NCBI GenBank assembly: GCA_024643585.1
Contig: JAHEMP010000177.1
Location: 1 to 5,307, forward strand
Direction of reading: 5' to 3'
DNA length: 5,307 bases
Source: Crocinitomicaceae bacterium
GTDB lineage: Bacteria; Bacteroidota; Bacteroidia; Flavobacteriales_D; Crocinitomicaceae
The notes under the pieces were generated by a model that saw nothing but the letters and a program-made list of their open reading frames with translations, had not been told where the DNA came from and ran no database searches. Positions 1-5,307 of this stretch are shown piece after piece. How positions within the stretch are numbered: the stretch's first letter is position 1; every line of letters begins with the position of its first letter. Both the position numbers and the translations under genes were made by a program.

Positions 1-13
1 AAAAAGTAAAAAG

Positions 14-550
14 ATGGCAAAAACAAACTGGGCATATGACCCGACACACTCAGAGGTAGGATTCAAAGTTAAACACATGATGTTTACAAATGTATCTGGA
101 AAATTTAATGAAGTTACAGTTGCAGTAGAAAACGAAGACGATGATTTTTCAACTTCGAAAATATCTTTTGACGCAGATATTACGTCAATCGACACCAACA
201 ACCCAGATCGTGATAATCACTTGAAAAGTGCGGACTTTTTTGATGCTGAAGTGTATCCGAAAATGAATTTCGTTTCGACAGGAATTGAAGGAAACGGAGA
301 TAATTCTTACAAAGTAACTGGTGATTTGACTATCAAGAATGTTACAAAGCCAATCACATTGGATATGGAATACAGTGGATTGATGAAAGATCCTTGGGGA
401 AATACCAAAGCAGGACTTTCAATTGAAGGAAAAATCAACAGAAAAGAATTCGGATTGACGTGGAACGCAGCCTTGGAAACAGGTGGATTGCTTGTTGGTG
501 AGGATGTGAAGTTGTTGTCTGAAATACAATTGGTGAAGCAAGAAAATTAA
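14..550 (+). CDS. YceI family protein, cytoplasmic-type (no signal peptide)
   Basis: 178-residue protein of the YceI family, whose members form a lipocalin-like beta barrel that binds polyisoprenoid or other amphiphilic ligands. Family landmarks are visible in order: an N-terminal DPTHSEVGFKVKHMMF block (residues 9-24), the RDNHLKSADFFD block (66-77) followed by YPKMNFVS (81-88), the GDLTIKNVTKPITL strand pair (103-116), the INRKEFGL motif (141-148), and a closing VGEDVKL segment (161-167). Length is that of a complete single-domain family member. There is no signal peptide: the protein starts MAKTNWAYDP, so unlike the secreted E. coli YceI it probably stays in the cytoplasm. The ATG at 14 follows an A-rich stretch with no Shine-Dalgarno; only 13 upstream bases are visible, so promoter and operon context are unknown. 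A hairpin terminator follows the stop. The family assignment is secure; the ligand and physiological role are not known. Confidence 0.93.
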   Translation: MAKTNWAYDPTHSEVGFKVKHMMFTNVSGKFNEVTVAVENEDDDFSTSKISFDADITSIDTNNPDRDNHLKSADFFDAEVYPKMNFVSTGIEGNGDNSYKVTGDLTIKNVTKPITLDMEYSGLMKDPWGNTKAGLSIEGKINRKEFGLTWNAALETGGLLVGEDVKLLSEIQLVKQEN

Positions 551-570
551 TAAAAAAACAAAATCATATC

Positions 571-603
571 AAAGCAACCGTTCTATATTAGGGCGGTTGT
601 TTT
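571..603 (+). terminator. Rho-independent-type hairpin after the YceI gene, possibly bidirectional
   Basis: CAACCG (575-580) pairs with CGGTTG (594-599). The stem extends outward through a G-T wobble (574/600) to AAA (571-573) against TTT (601-603), giving about ten pairs. The 13-base loop can be tightened by wobble pairs near its base (581-583 with 591-593). The 3' arm runs into TTTT. It begins 20 bases after the YceI stop, the expected place for its terminator. Because the 5' side is A-rich, the reverse strand could also terminate here, which would suit a minus-strand transcript from the small ORF at 616-771 if that is real. Confidence 0.65.
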
Positions 604-615
604 ACTTAAGTGCTT

Positions 616-771
616 TTAAGTATTGAAACTTTTTGAAAATGATTGCAGCATAAAGAATTCAACATAACGACAATCAAGATCAAAATCTACTGGATTGCCA
701 CATTTCATGAACGAGATATTGCAAATTTCATTTTGAATATCCAGATTTTCTAGTAAAAAATGATATTTCAT
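616..771 (-). CDS. Possible small ORF, 51 residues, unrecognised
   Basis: On the minus strand an ATG at 769-771 opens a frame of 51 codons ending in TAA at 616-618. The peptide begins MKYHFLLENLDIQNEIC, contains FMKCGNPVDFDLDCRYVEFF in its middle and ends in FSKSFNT. It has a mixed hydrophobic/acidic composition with three Cys and many Phe, and no signal peptide or membrane helix. I do not recognise a family. In its favour: it fills most of an otherwise empty gap, and the YceI hairpin lies just beyond its stop and could serve it as terminator. Against it: it is short, its frame is closed by a stop six codons upstream of the ATG, and I find no TAnnTTTG promoter or ribosome binding site ahead of it. 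It could be a small real gene, the remnant of a longer one, or chance. Confidence 0.25.
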   Translation of the reverse strand: MKYHFLLENLDIQNEICNISFMKCGNPVDFDLDCRYVEFFMLQSFSKSFNT

Positions 772-821
772 TTCTGTTTTATAAGATTATAAATGGAATT
801 TATTCAAAGGTTAATTTTTCA

Positions 822-829
822 TACATTTG
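822..829 (+). promoter_or_regulatory. Bacteroidota-type -7 promoter element for the LamG gene
   Basis: TACATTTG is an exact match to the Bacteroidota -7 consensus TAnnTTTG. Transcription would begin about seven bases downstream, near 835, leaving a leader of roughly 15 bases before the ATG at 850. No TTG is present at the usual 17-23 base distance upstream, so only the -7 half is supported. Its position inside the longer open frame is the main argument that translation starts at 850 and not at 793. Confidence 0.5.
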
Positions 830-849
830 CATATAGAAAATCCAAATTA

Positions 850-1863
850 ATGAAAGACCTAACTGATACTATATTTACAAAATTCACTCTTTTTTTGTTT
901 GCTGTTTTTGTTGCAAATGTTTCCTTTGGACAATTAACAAATGGTTTACAAGGTTATTGGACATTTGATGGAAACGCTGATGACCAAAGTGGAAACAACA
1001 ACCATGGAACAGTCTATGGTGCAAGTTTATCCGATGATAGATATGGAAGTCCGAACAAATCATATTGCTTCGACGGTGTTAACGATTATATAGAAACACT
1101 TTTTGCAGGTGTCTCCGGAAGTACATCCAGGACGGTGTCGTTTTGGGCAAAAGTGTCCTCCTCAGGAAACACTATTTCTACAGCTGGAATAGAGTTTTTT
1201 ACTTATGGTGATGCACCGGGAACAGCTCCAGGCGGTAGTTTTAGACTTGTATTAAATAGAAATTGCCAGGGAATTGGTGTAAATATTGGCAGTTCTGTGA
1301 GAATAGTTGCTAATAGTTTACCTTCATATGATGTTTGGCACCATTACGCGGTTGTGTATGATGAAAATGTATCTAGCCAGTTGAACAGTATTGTCCTTTA
1401 TCTTGATGGTAATATGGTTTCAAATATTAATTGTGAAACTTATTATATTAATACAAGTTTAAATACTCAAACTATTAAACCCATAAATTTTGGAAGGTTA
1501 TATATCACAAATATTGAAAGATTTTTTACTGGTTGCTTGGATGATTTCAGGATATATGACAGAGCCTTATCGAATAACGAAATAGACTCATTATATCATT
1601 TTAATGAATTGGGAGTCAAAGAAGAATACATAGAAACCCAAGTTAAAATATTCCCAAATCCTACGAACGACATTTTAAATATTGAAAGTGAAAGCAATGA
1701 AATTGAATTAATTGAATTACTTTCATTGGAAGGGACTAAAGTTTTTGAAAGTGGTTTTGTAAATATGATAGATATTAGTCTTTTAAAACCAGGAATGTAC
1801 ATTGTAAGACTATTAGACAAAAAGAAAAATATACTTAATATTGTTAAGTTTACCAAACTGTAA
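850..1863 (+). CDS. Secreted LamG/concanavalin A-like domain protein with T9SS type A sorting domain
   Basis: 337 residues from the chosen ATG. A signal peptide covers residues 1 to about 27 (hydrophobic core FTLFLFAVFVANVSFG, then Q, a typical Bacteroidota cleavage context). Residues 33-250 form a LamG-like jelly roll: LQGYWTFDGNADDQSGNNNHG (from 33), CFDGVNDYIE (73-82), VSFWAKV (96-102), WHHYAVVYD (163-171), LYLDG (183-187) and CLDDFRIYDRAL (229-240). Residues 264-337 are a type A T9SS sorting domain, with the hallmark IFPNPTNDILNI (267-278) and a closing KPGMYIVRL (313-321). The protein should therefore pass the inner membrane by Sec and the outer membrane by the T9SS, ending on the surface or outside; a carbohydrate or glycoprotein ligand is plausible, but no catalytic domain is visible. 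The frame is open to an ATG at 793, but that start would put 19 extra residues before the signal peptide and precede the promoter element at 822. A hairpin follows the stop. Confidence 0.9.
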   Translation: MKDLTDTIFTKFTLFLFAVFVANVSFGQLTNGLQGYWTFDGNADDQSGNNNHGTVYGASLSDDRYGSPNKSYCFDGVNDYIETLFAGVSGSTSRTVSFWAKVSSSGNTISTAGIEFFTYGDAPGTAPGGSFRLVLNRNCQGIGVNIGSSVRIVANSLPSYDVWHHYAVVYDENVSSQLNSIVLYLDGNMVSNINCETYYINTSLNTQTIKPINFGRLYITNIERFFTGCLDDFRIYDRALSNNEIDSLYHFNELGVKEEYIETQVKIFPNPTNDILNIESESNEIELIELLSLEGTKVFESGFVNMIDISLLKPGMYIVRLLDKKKNILNIVKFTKL

Positions 1864-1884
1864 AAACTCTGGTGACAGTTTTTT
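1862..1884 (+). terminator. Hairpin with T-run after the LamG gene
   Basis: AAAAACT (1862-1868) can pair with AGTTTTT (1877-1883) across an eight-base loop, overlapping the stop codon and ending in a run of six T (1879-1884). An alternative inner pairing CTG/CAG (1869-1871 with 1876-1878) exists. The stem is A/T-rich and so weak, but position and T-run fit a terminator separating this gene from the next. Confidence 0.45.
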
Positions 1885-1914
1885 AATTTTGTAACATTTT
1901 TGCTATCAAATACT

Positions 1915-1922
1915 TATATTTG
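1915..1922 (+). promoter_or_regulatory. Bacteroidota-type promoter for the GldM-like gene
   Basis: TATATTTG matches the -7 consensus TAnnTTTG exactly. A TTG at 1889-1891 lies 23 bases upstream, at the long end of the accepted spacing for the -33 element. Transcription would start near 1929, about 20 bases before the ATG at 1949. This suggests the GldM-like gene is transcribed independently of the LamG gene. Confidence 0.55.
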
Positions 1923-1948
1923 TTATTCAAGAAATCACTTAAATATTT

Positions 1949-2590
1949 ATGATGAAAAATCTTTCCCTTTTACTCTTTTTTGTTTTGCTTCTAACCATGA
2001 ATGCAACCGCACAAGTTGAATTGGTCAACCTGAGTTCCACAGAAGAAAACGCCAAGTATGTGTATAGAGGAGCGACAAATTTGTTGTTTTTGAATAATGC
2101 AGATCCCTATAAAACATACGATGTAAAGTTAAATGGCGAGACCGTAATGAAAGTAAATTGGGATCAATTTATGATTAAAGAAAACTTGAGTCAGGAGAAT
2201 AAATTCGACATTTACGAAAACGACAAATTAGTAAAAACTGATATTTTAGTTGGAAAGAGAATTGGAGACCCTGAAATTCGAGTAGGAAAATTGGATTCCG
2301 ATAAGGGCACTGTTGAGAGTATTTTAGAATCGCCAATGTTTACAGTTGTTGTGTTTGACAATTATAAAATGGATTGGTTTGTAAGTGGTTTTAGAATGCG
2401 AATTTTGGATGCTAAAGGAAATTTAAAAATGGCTTTTGATCCAATTAAGGGTGGGAATTTTACACCAAAACAAATCGAAATGATTTCAAAATTGGAATCA
2501 GGAGATCAATTGGAAATCACGGATTTGGTTTACACAGATGCGACACGAGTTTCGAGAAAGAAAAATCAATTCTTCATCACTATCTTGTAA
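1949..2590 (+). CDS. Secreted protein resembling the C-terminal domains (D3-D4) of T9SS motor protein GldM/PorM
   Basis: 213 residues. It begins with a signal peptide (MMKNLSLLLFFVLLLTMNATA, cleavage near residue 21-22), so the product is periplasmic or exported. I recognise the rest by pattern as the last two domains of GldM/PorM. Residues 24-102 follow the D3 layout, with AKYVYRGATNLLFL (35-48) where GldM has its 'NvlYrGvdNPi' strand. Then KRIGDPEIRVGK (103-114) sits where GldM has its 'KRIPDP..kvGgk' linker. Residues 115-213 follow D4: FTVVVFDNYKMDWFVSGFRM (131-150), GNFTPKQIEMISKLESGDQL (169-188), EITDLVY (189-195). True GldM is more than 500 residues with an N-terminal membrane helix that contacts GldL; here that helix and D1-D2 are missing and replaced by a cleavable signal. 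It is therefore not gldM itself but a short paralogue or adaptor-like relative. A second ATG at 1952 would shorten it by one residue. The ABC gene follows after 59 bases. The domain call is from memory of the family, without alignment. Confidence 0.75.
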   Translation: MMKNLSLLLFFVLLLTMNATAQVELVNLSSTEENAKYVYRGATNLLFLNNADPYKTYDVKLNGETVMKVNWDQFMIKENLSQENKFDIYENDKLVKTDILVGKRIGDPEIRVGKLDSDKGTVESILESPMFTVVVFDNYKMDWFVSGFRMRILDAKGNLKMAFDPIKGGNFTPKQIEMISKLESGDQLEITDLVYTDATRVSRKKNQFFITIL

Positions 2591-2649
2591 TTAGAACTGC
2601 CTATTTGTCAGCCTAAAAAACTTGGCTCAATATTGGTCAAGTTGGAACC

Positions 2650-4425
2650 ATGAGCGCAAATTTAGGAGAACAGAAAAACAAGAAATCAAAAAGAAAAACG
2701 GACGTTTCCTTCAAATGGGCGTTCAAAGAATATATTTGGCCACGTAAAAAAATTGTCAGTTTAGGACTGTTTTTGATCGTTGTGAGAAGTTTATCGGGTT
2801 TGGTGCTGCCATACGCGAGTAAAGTGCTTTTGGATGAGGTAATTCCCACGAAAAATACTAGTTATTTAATCACGATTATTTTGATGGTCTTGGGAGCTAT
2901 CGTTGTTCAATCTGTTTCATCCTTTTCCCTTACTCGATTATTAAGTGTTGAAGCGCAGCGTTTGATTTCAATTCTGCGCACCCAAGTTCAAAGAAAATTA
3001 CTTTCCTTACCCATTCGTTTTTTTGATGATAATAAATCCGGAGCATTAGTTTCTCGAGTTATGACGGATGTCGAAGGTGTCCGCAATATAGTCGGAACCG
3101 GTTTGGTTCAATTGGTTGGAGGAACATTCACTGCTATTGTCGCTTTGGTACTTCTGATTCGCATAAATGCATGGATGACTTTTTTCGTATTAGTTCCGGT
3201 GGCAATTTTCGCTTTTATTGCCTTGAAAGCCTTTGGATACATACGACCAATTTTTAGAGACAGAGGAAAAATAAATGCCGAGGTCACAGGAAGACTAACA
3301 GAAACTCTGAATGGTGTGCGCGTGATAAAAGCCTTTAATGCAGAAGAACAAGAAAATACCTCCTTTGAAACAGGAGTCGAAAAACTGTTTCTAAATGTGA
3401 AGAAAAGTTTGACAGCGACAGCTGCAATGTCGAGTTCGGCAACCTTACTTTTAGGAATTGCCTCAGCAGGTATCATGGGAATTGGCGGTTACTATATGAT
3501 TGGAGACACAATGACTACCGGAGATTTCTTGCAATTCACTTTGTTGTTAGGGTTCATGATTGCACCCATTGTTCAGATGAGTAACATCGGGAGTCAATTG
3601 ACCGAAGCGATGGCGGGCTTGGATAGAACACAGGAACTGATGAACATGAAGGAGGAAAATGACCTTGAGCATAGGACCCTAAAAGTTGGAGACATCATTG
3701 GAGATATTGAATTCAATGATGTGAGTTTTGCCTACGAAGAGAGTAAAGAAGTGTTGCACAATATTTCCTTTAAAGCTCCAGCAGGCAGTGTTACAGCCCT
3801 TGTCGGATCCTCTGGTTCAGGAAAATCAACTATTGCAGGATTAGCAGCAACCTTTTTGACTCCAAATTCGGGGAAGGTAACCATAGATGGCACTGATTTA
3901 TCTAAAGTAGATTTGAATTCCTACCGTCAATATTTAGGTGTTGTTCTTCAAGATGATTTCTTATACGAAGGAACGATTCGAGAAAACATTTTATTTCCTA
4001 GACCAAATGCAAGTGAAGAAGAATTATTAACAGCGGTTGAAGGAGCCTACGTCAATGAATTTACGGATCGATTTGAAGACGGATTGAATACTGTGATAGG
4101 CGAACGAGGTGTCAAACTTTCTGGTGGTCAGAGACAACGAATCACAATTGCTCGAGCCTTGTTGGCCAATCCGAAAATAATATTGTTGGATGAAGCAACG
4201 AGTAACTTAGACAATGAGAGCGAAGCCTTCATTCAAAAAAGTTTAGGTGTTTTAATGAAAGATCGAACGACTTTTGTAATAGCACACCGATTGAGTACCA
4301 TTCAAAAAGCAGATCAAATATTGGTCATTGAAGACGGTAGAATCGTTGAAACGGGCAAGCACGACGAACTGATAGCTCTTAAGGGAAGATATTTCGACTT
4401 ATATACCTACCAAAGTAGAATTTAA
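2650..4425 (+). CDS. MsbA-like ABC exporter, fused permease and ATP-binding protein
   Basis: 591 residues, the normal length for a type IV (MsbA/Sav1866-like) half-transporter that works as a dimer in the inner membrane. A basic N-terminus (KNKKSKRK, 9-16) precedes six membrane segments at roughly 35-55, 70-92, 148-170, 174-196, 262-285 and 291-311. The ATPase domain starts near 351 and is intact: A-loop Tyr 362, Walker A GSSGSGKST (386-394), Q-loop Gln 434, signature LSGGQ (490-494) preceded by an X-loop GERGVK, Walker B IILLDE (510-515) with catalytic Glu 515, D-loop SNLD (518-521), and H-loop His 545. Nothing suggests inactivation. Substrate cannot be read from sequence; lipid A/lipid flipping as in MsbA, or drug or lipid export, are the family options. 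It starts 59 bases after the GldM-like stop with no convincing promoter in the gap, so cotranscription is possible. Downstream it converges with sppA. Confidence 0.93.
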   Translation: MSANLGEQKNKKSKRKTDVSFKWAFKEYIWPRKKIVSLGLFLIVVRSLSGLVLPYASKVLLDEVIPTKNTSYLITIILMVLGAIVVQSVSSFSLTRLLSVEAQRLISILRTQVQRKLLSLPIRFFDDNKSGALVSRVMTDVEGVRNIVGTGLVQLVGGTFTAIVALVLLIRINAWMTFFVLVPVAIFAFIALKAFGYIRPIFRDRGKINAEVTGRLTETLNGVRVIKAFNAEEQENTSFETGVEKLFLNVKKSLTATAAMSSSATLLLGIASAGIMGIGGYYMIGDTMTTGDFLQFTLLLGFMIAPIVQMSNIGSQLTEAMAGLDRTQELMNMKEENDLEHRTLKVGDIIGDIEFNDVSFAYEESKEVLHNISFKAPAGSVTALVGSSGSGKSTIAGLAATFLTPNSGKVTIDGTDLSKVDLNSYRQYLGVVLQDDFLYEGTIRENILFPRPNASEEELLTAVEGAYVNEFTDRFEDGLNTVIGERGVKLSGGQRQRITIARALLANPKIILLDEATSNLDNESEAFIQKSLGVLMKDRTTFVIAHRLSTIQKADQILVIEDGRIVETGKHDELIALKGRYFDLYTYQSRI

Positions 4426-4441
4426 TAGATTCAATTTCAAG

Positions 4442-4459
4442 TGCTTTTTGTAAAGAGCA
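4442..4459. terminator. Small hairpin between the convergent ABC and sppA genes
   Basis: TGCTTTT (4442-4448) pairs with AAGAGCA (4453-4459) with one G-T wobble and a four-base loop. It lies in the 51-base gap where transcription from both sides must end. There is no strong T-run on either strand, so its role as a shared terminator is only suggested by position. Confidence 0.35.
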
Positions 4460-4476
4460 AATTATAGATCGATGTG

Positions 4477-5307
4477 TTATTCAATCTTAAGTTCGAAAGG
4501 CAAACGCATTTGAATCCCTGTATAATTCTCTAACTTTTTCAATTTTAAGTAGTTATCCATTATTACATCGGGAACCTTGTTTGTAGATACCTTATCGTTG
4601 GTATTTGATTCTTCCAACAATTCTACAACTGCTGCCCACTTATCCTCTTTTCTTAAAGGGTAATAAACAACTTTTGCTTTTTCCTTGCTTATTCCTGCAA
4701 GTTCTCGAGCATAAGAAATAGCATCCGTTAGGCCGCCAAGTTCATCTACCAAACCAATTTTCACAGCGTCAGATCCCGTCCAAACGCGACCTCTTGCAAT
4801 TTTATTAACCTGTTCTTTTGACATTCTCCGACCCATGGCTACCCGACTTAAAAAATCGTCGTAGATCCCATCTACTTCTTCTTGAACAATGGCTAATTCT
4901 TCTGGAGTCATTTTTCTATTGGTCGATAAGGCTTGGTGCTTATTGGTAGAAACATAATCGAAAGAAATGCCAAGCTTATTCTGCATTAATTTACCTGTGT
5001 AAGGAATCACACCAAATACGCCAATGGATCCTGTAATAGTTGATGGTTCAGCAAAGATGCGTGTTGCCGGTGCTGAAATATAATATCCACCTGAAGCCGC
5101 TACATCTCCCATGGAAACGATCACTTTTTTCGATTTATTCGTTAGTTCCACTTCTCGCCAGATTTCGTCACTTGCCAACGCACTTCCTCCAGGACTATTT
5201 ACGCGGAAAACAATTGTTTTGACAGAAGGGTTTCTTCGAGCTTCTTGAAATTGCTTGCATATATGTTTAGGTGTCAAGCCATCTCCGTCTACTGAAATGT
5301 CACCCTC
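4477..5307 (-). CDS. sppA: Signal peptide peptidase SppA, 67K type, C-terminal part (cut by window edge)
   Basis: The visible part is 276 residues plus stop. The frame stays open to the last base of the window, so the true start lies beyond 5307; the TTG at 5275-5277 is an internal Leu codon, because the residues before it (GDISVDGDG) already belong to the family's conserved fold. SppA is a membrane-bound serine protease of the ClpP/crotonase fold that degrades signal peptides left after secretion. Seen here: VFRVNSPGGSALASDEIW, the nucleophile motif MGDVAASGGYYIS with its Ser encoded at 5092-5094 (equivalent to Ser409 of E. coli SppA), TITGSIGVFGVIPYTGKL, then RVAMGRRMSKEQV and GRVWTGSDAVKIGLVDELGG. 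In tandem-domain SppA the general-base Lys sits in the N-terminal half, which is outside the window, so completeness of the dyad cannot be judged. The C-terminus ends IQMRLPFELKIE. It converges on the ABC exporter gene. Confidence 0.93.
   Translation of the reverse strand, partial: EGDISVDGDGLTPKHICKQFQEARRNPSVKTIVFRVNSPGGSALASDEIWREVELTNKSKKVIVSMGDVAASGGYYISAPATRIFAEPSTITGSIGVFGVIPYTGKLMQNKLGISFDYVSTNKHQALSTNRKMTPEELAIVQEEVDGIYDDFLSRVAMGRRMSKEQVNKIARGRVWTGSDAVKIGLVDELGGLTDAISYARELAGISKEKAKVVYYPLRKEDKWAAVVELLEESNTNDKVSTNKVPDVIMDNYLKLKKLENYTGIQMRLPFELKIE

Larger units (their letters stand above)
551..849. other. Intergenic stretch between the YceI gene and the LamG gene
   Basis: Roughly 300 bases without a confident gene. 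From left to right it holds a terminator hairpin (571-603), a short inverted repeat ACTTAA/TTAAGT (604-609 and 616-621), a weak 51-codon minus-strand reading frame (616-771), and a promoter-like TACATTTG (822-829). The plus-strand frame of the LamG gene is open back to an ATG at 793, but I do not treat 793-849 as coding (see the LamG entry). I see no tRNA, IS end or repeat array here. Confidence 0.6.

Noticed and set aside
604..621. Inverted repeat ACTTAA/TTAAGT next to the YceI terminator
   Set aside because: Six A/T-rich pairs with a six-base loop are too weak to call as an operator or terminator, and the stronger hairpin just upstream explains termination.
702..771. Three copies of ATTTCAT (702-708, 725-731, 765-771)
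   Set aside because: Seven-base matches with unequal spacing in AT-rich DNA are expected by chance; there is no shared longer unit that would suggest a repeat array or operator.
1596..1856. 86-codon minus-strand frame opposite the end of the LamG gene
   Set aside because: It lies entirely antisense to the T9SS sorting domain, whose plus-strand reading is clearly the coding one; the hydrophobic translation is a by-product of the AT-rich complement.
2602..2607. TATTTG as a possible promoter for the ABC gene
   Set aside because: It lacks the two-base spacer of TAnnTTTG; the aligned eight-mer matches only the TTTG half.
2610..2627. AGCC/GGCT inverted repeat after the GldM-like gene
   Set aside because: Only four pairs around a ten-base loop and no following T-run, so not called as a terminator.
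2637..2849. 70-codon minus-strand frame over the ABC gene start
   Set aside because: Antisense shadow of the N-terminus of the exporter with no independent support.
3108..3476. 122-codon minus-strand frame inside the ABC exporter
   Set aside because: Antisense shadow of the well-supported membrane domain; no recognisable family and no promoter.
5040..5222. 60-codon plus-strand frame opposite sppA
   Set aside because: Lies over the conserved nucleophile region of SppA on the other strand; translation has no family resemblance.

Overview
The window looks like a piece of AT-rich chromosome from a Bacteroidota bacterium, probably in the Flavobacteriales. Three things support this. One protein ends in a type IX secretion (T9SS) type A sorting domain, and another resembles the C-terminal half of the gliding/T9SS motor protein GldM; both systems are restricted to this phylum. 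Two promoter-like sites match the Bacteroidota -7 consensus TAnnTTTG, and the starts lack clear Shine-Dalgarno sequences. Genus cannot be read from the sequence.

Layout, left to right. Positions 14-550 (+) encode a signal-less YceI-family protein, followed by a hairpin terminator (571-603). Positions 551-849 hold no confident gene; the stretch contains that hairpin, a possible 51-residue minus-strand ORF (616-771, weak) and a promoter-like site at 822-829. Positions 850-1863 (+) encode a secreted LamG/concanavalin A-like protein with a C-terminal T9SS sorting domain. Positions 1949-2590 (+) encode a secreted 213-residue protein that I read as a free-standing copy of the last two periplasmic domains of GldM. 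Positions 2650-4425 (+) encode a complete MsbA-like ABC exporter half-transporter. Positions 4477-5307 (-) encode the C-terminal half of signal peptide peptidase SppA (67K type), cut by the window edge and convergent with the ABC gene.

The genes do not form one obvious pathway. The ABC exporter and SppA are envelope housekeeping functions and YceI is a lipid/isoprenoid-binding fold. The most interesting part is the middle: a T9SS cargo protein beside a truncated, secreted relative of the T9SS motor component GldM. Each appears to have its own promoter, so they are neighbours rather than a clear operon. Whether the GldM-like protein acts with the T9SS or has reused the fold is open.
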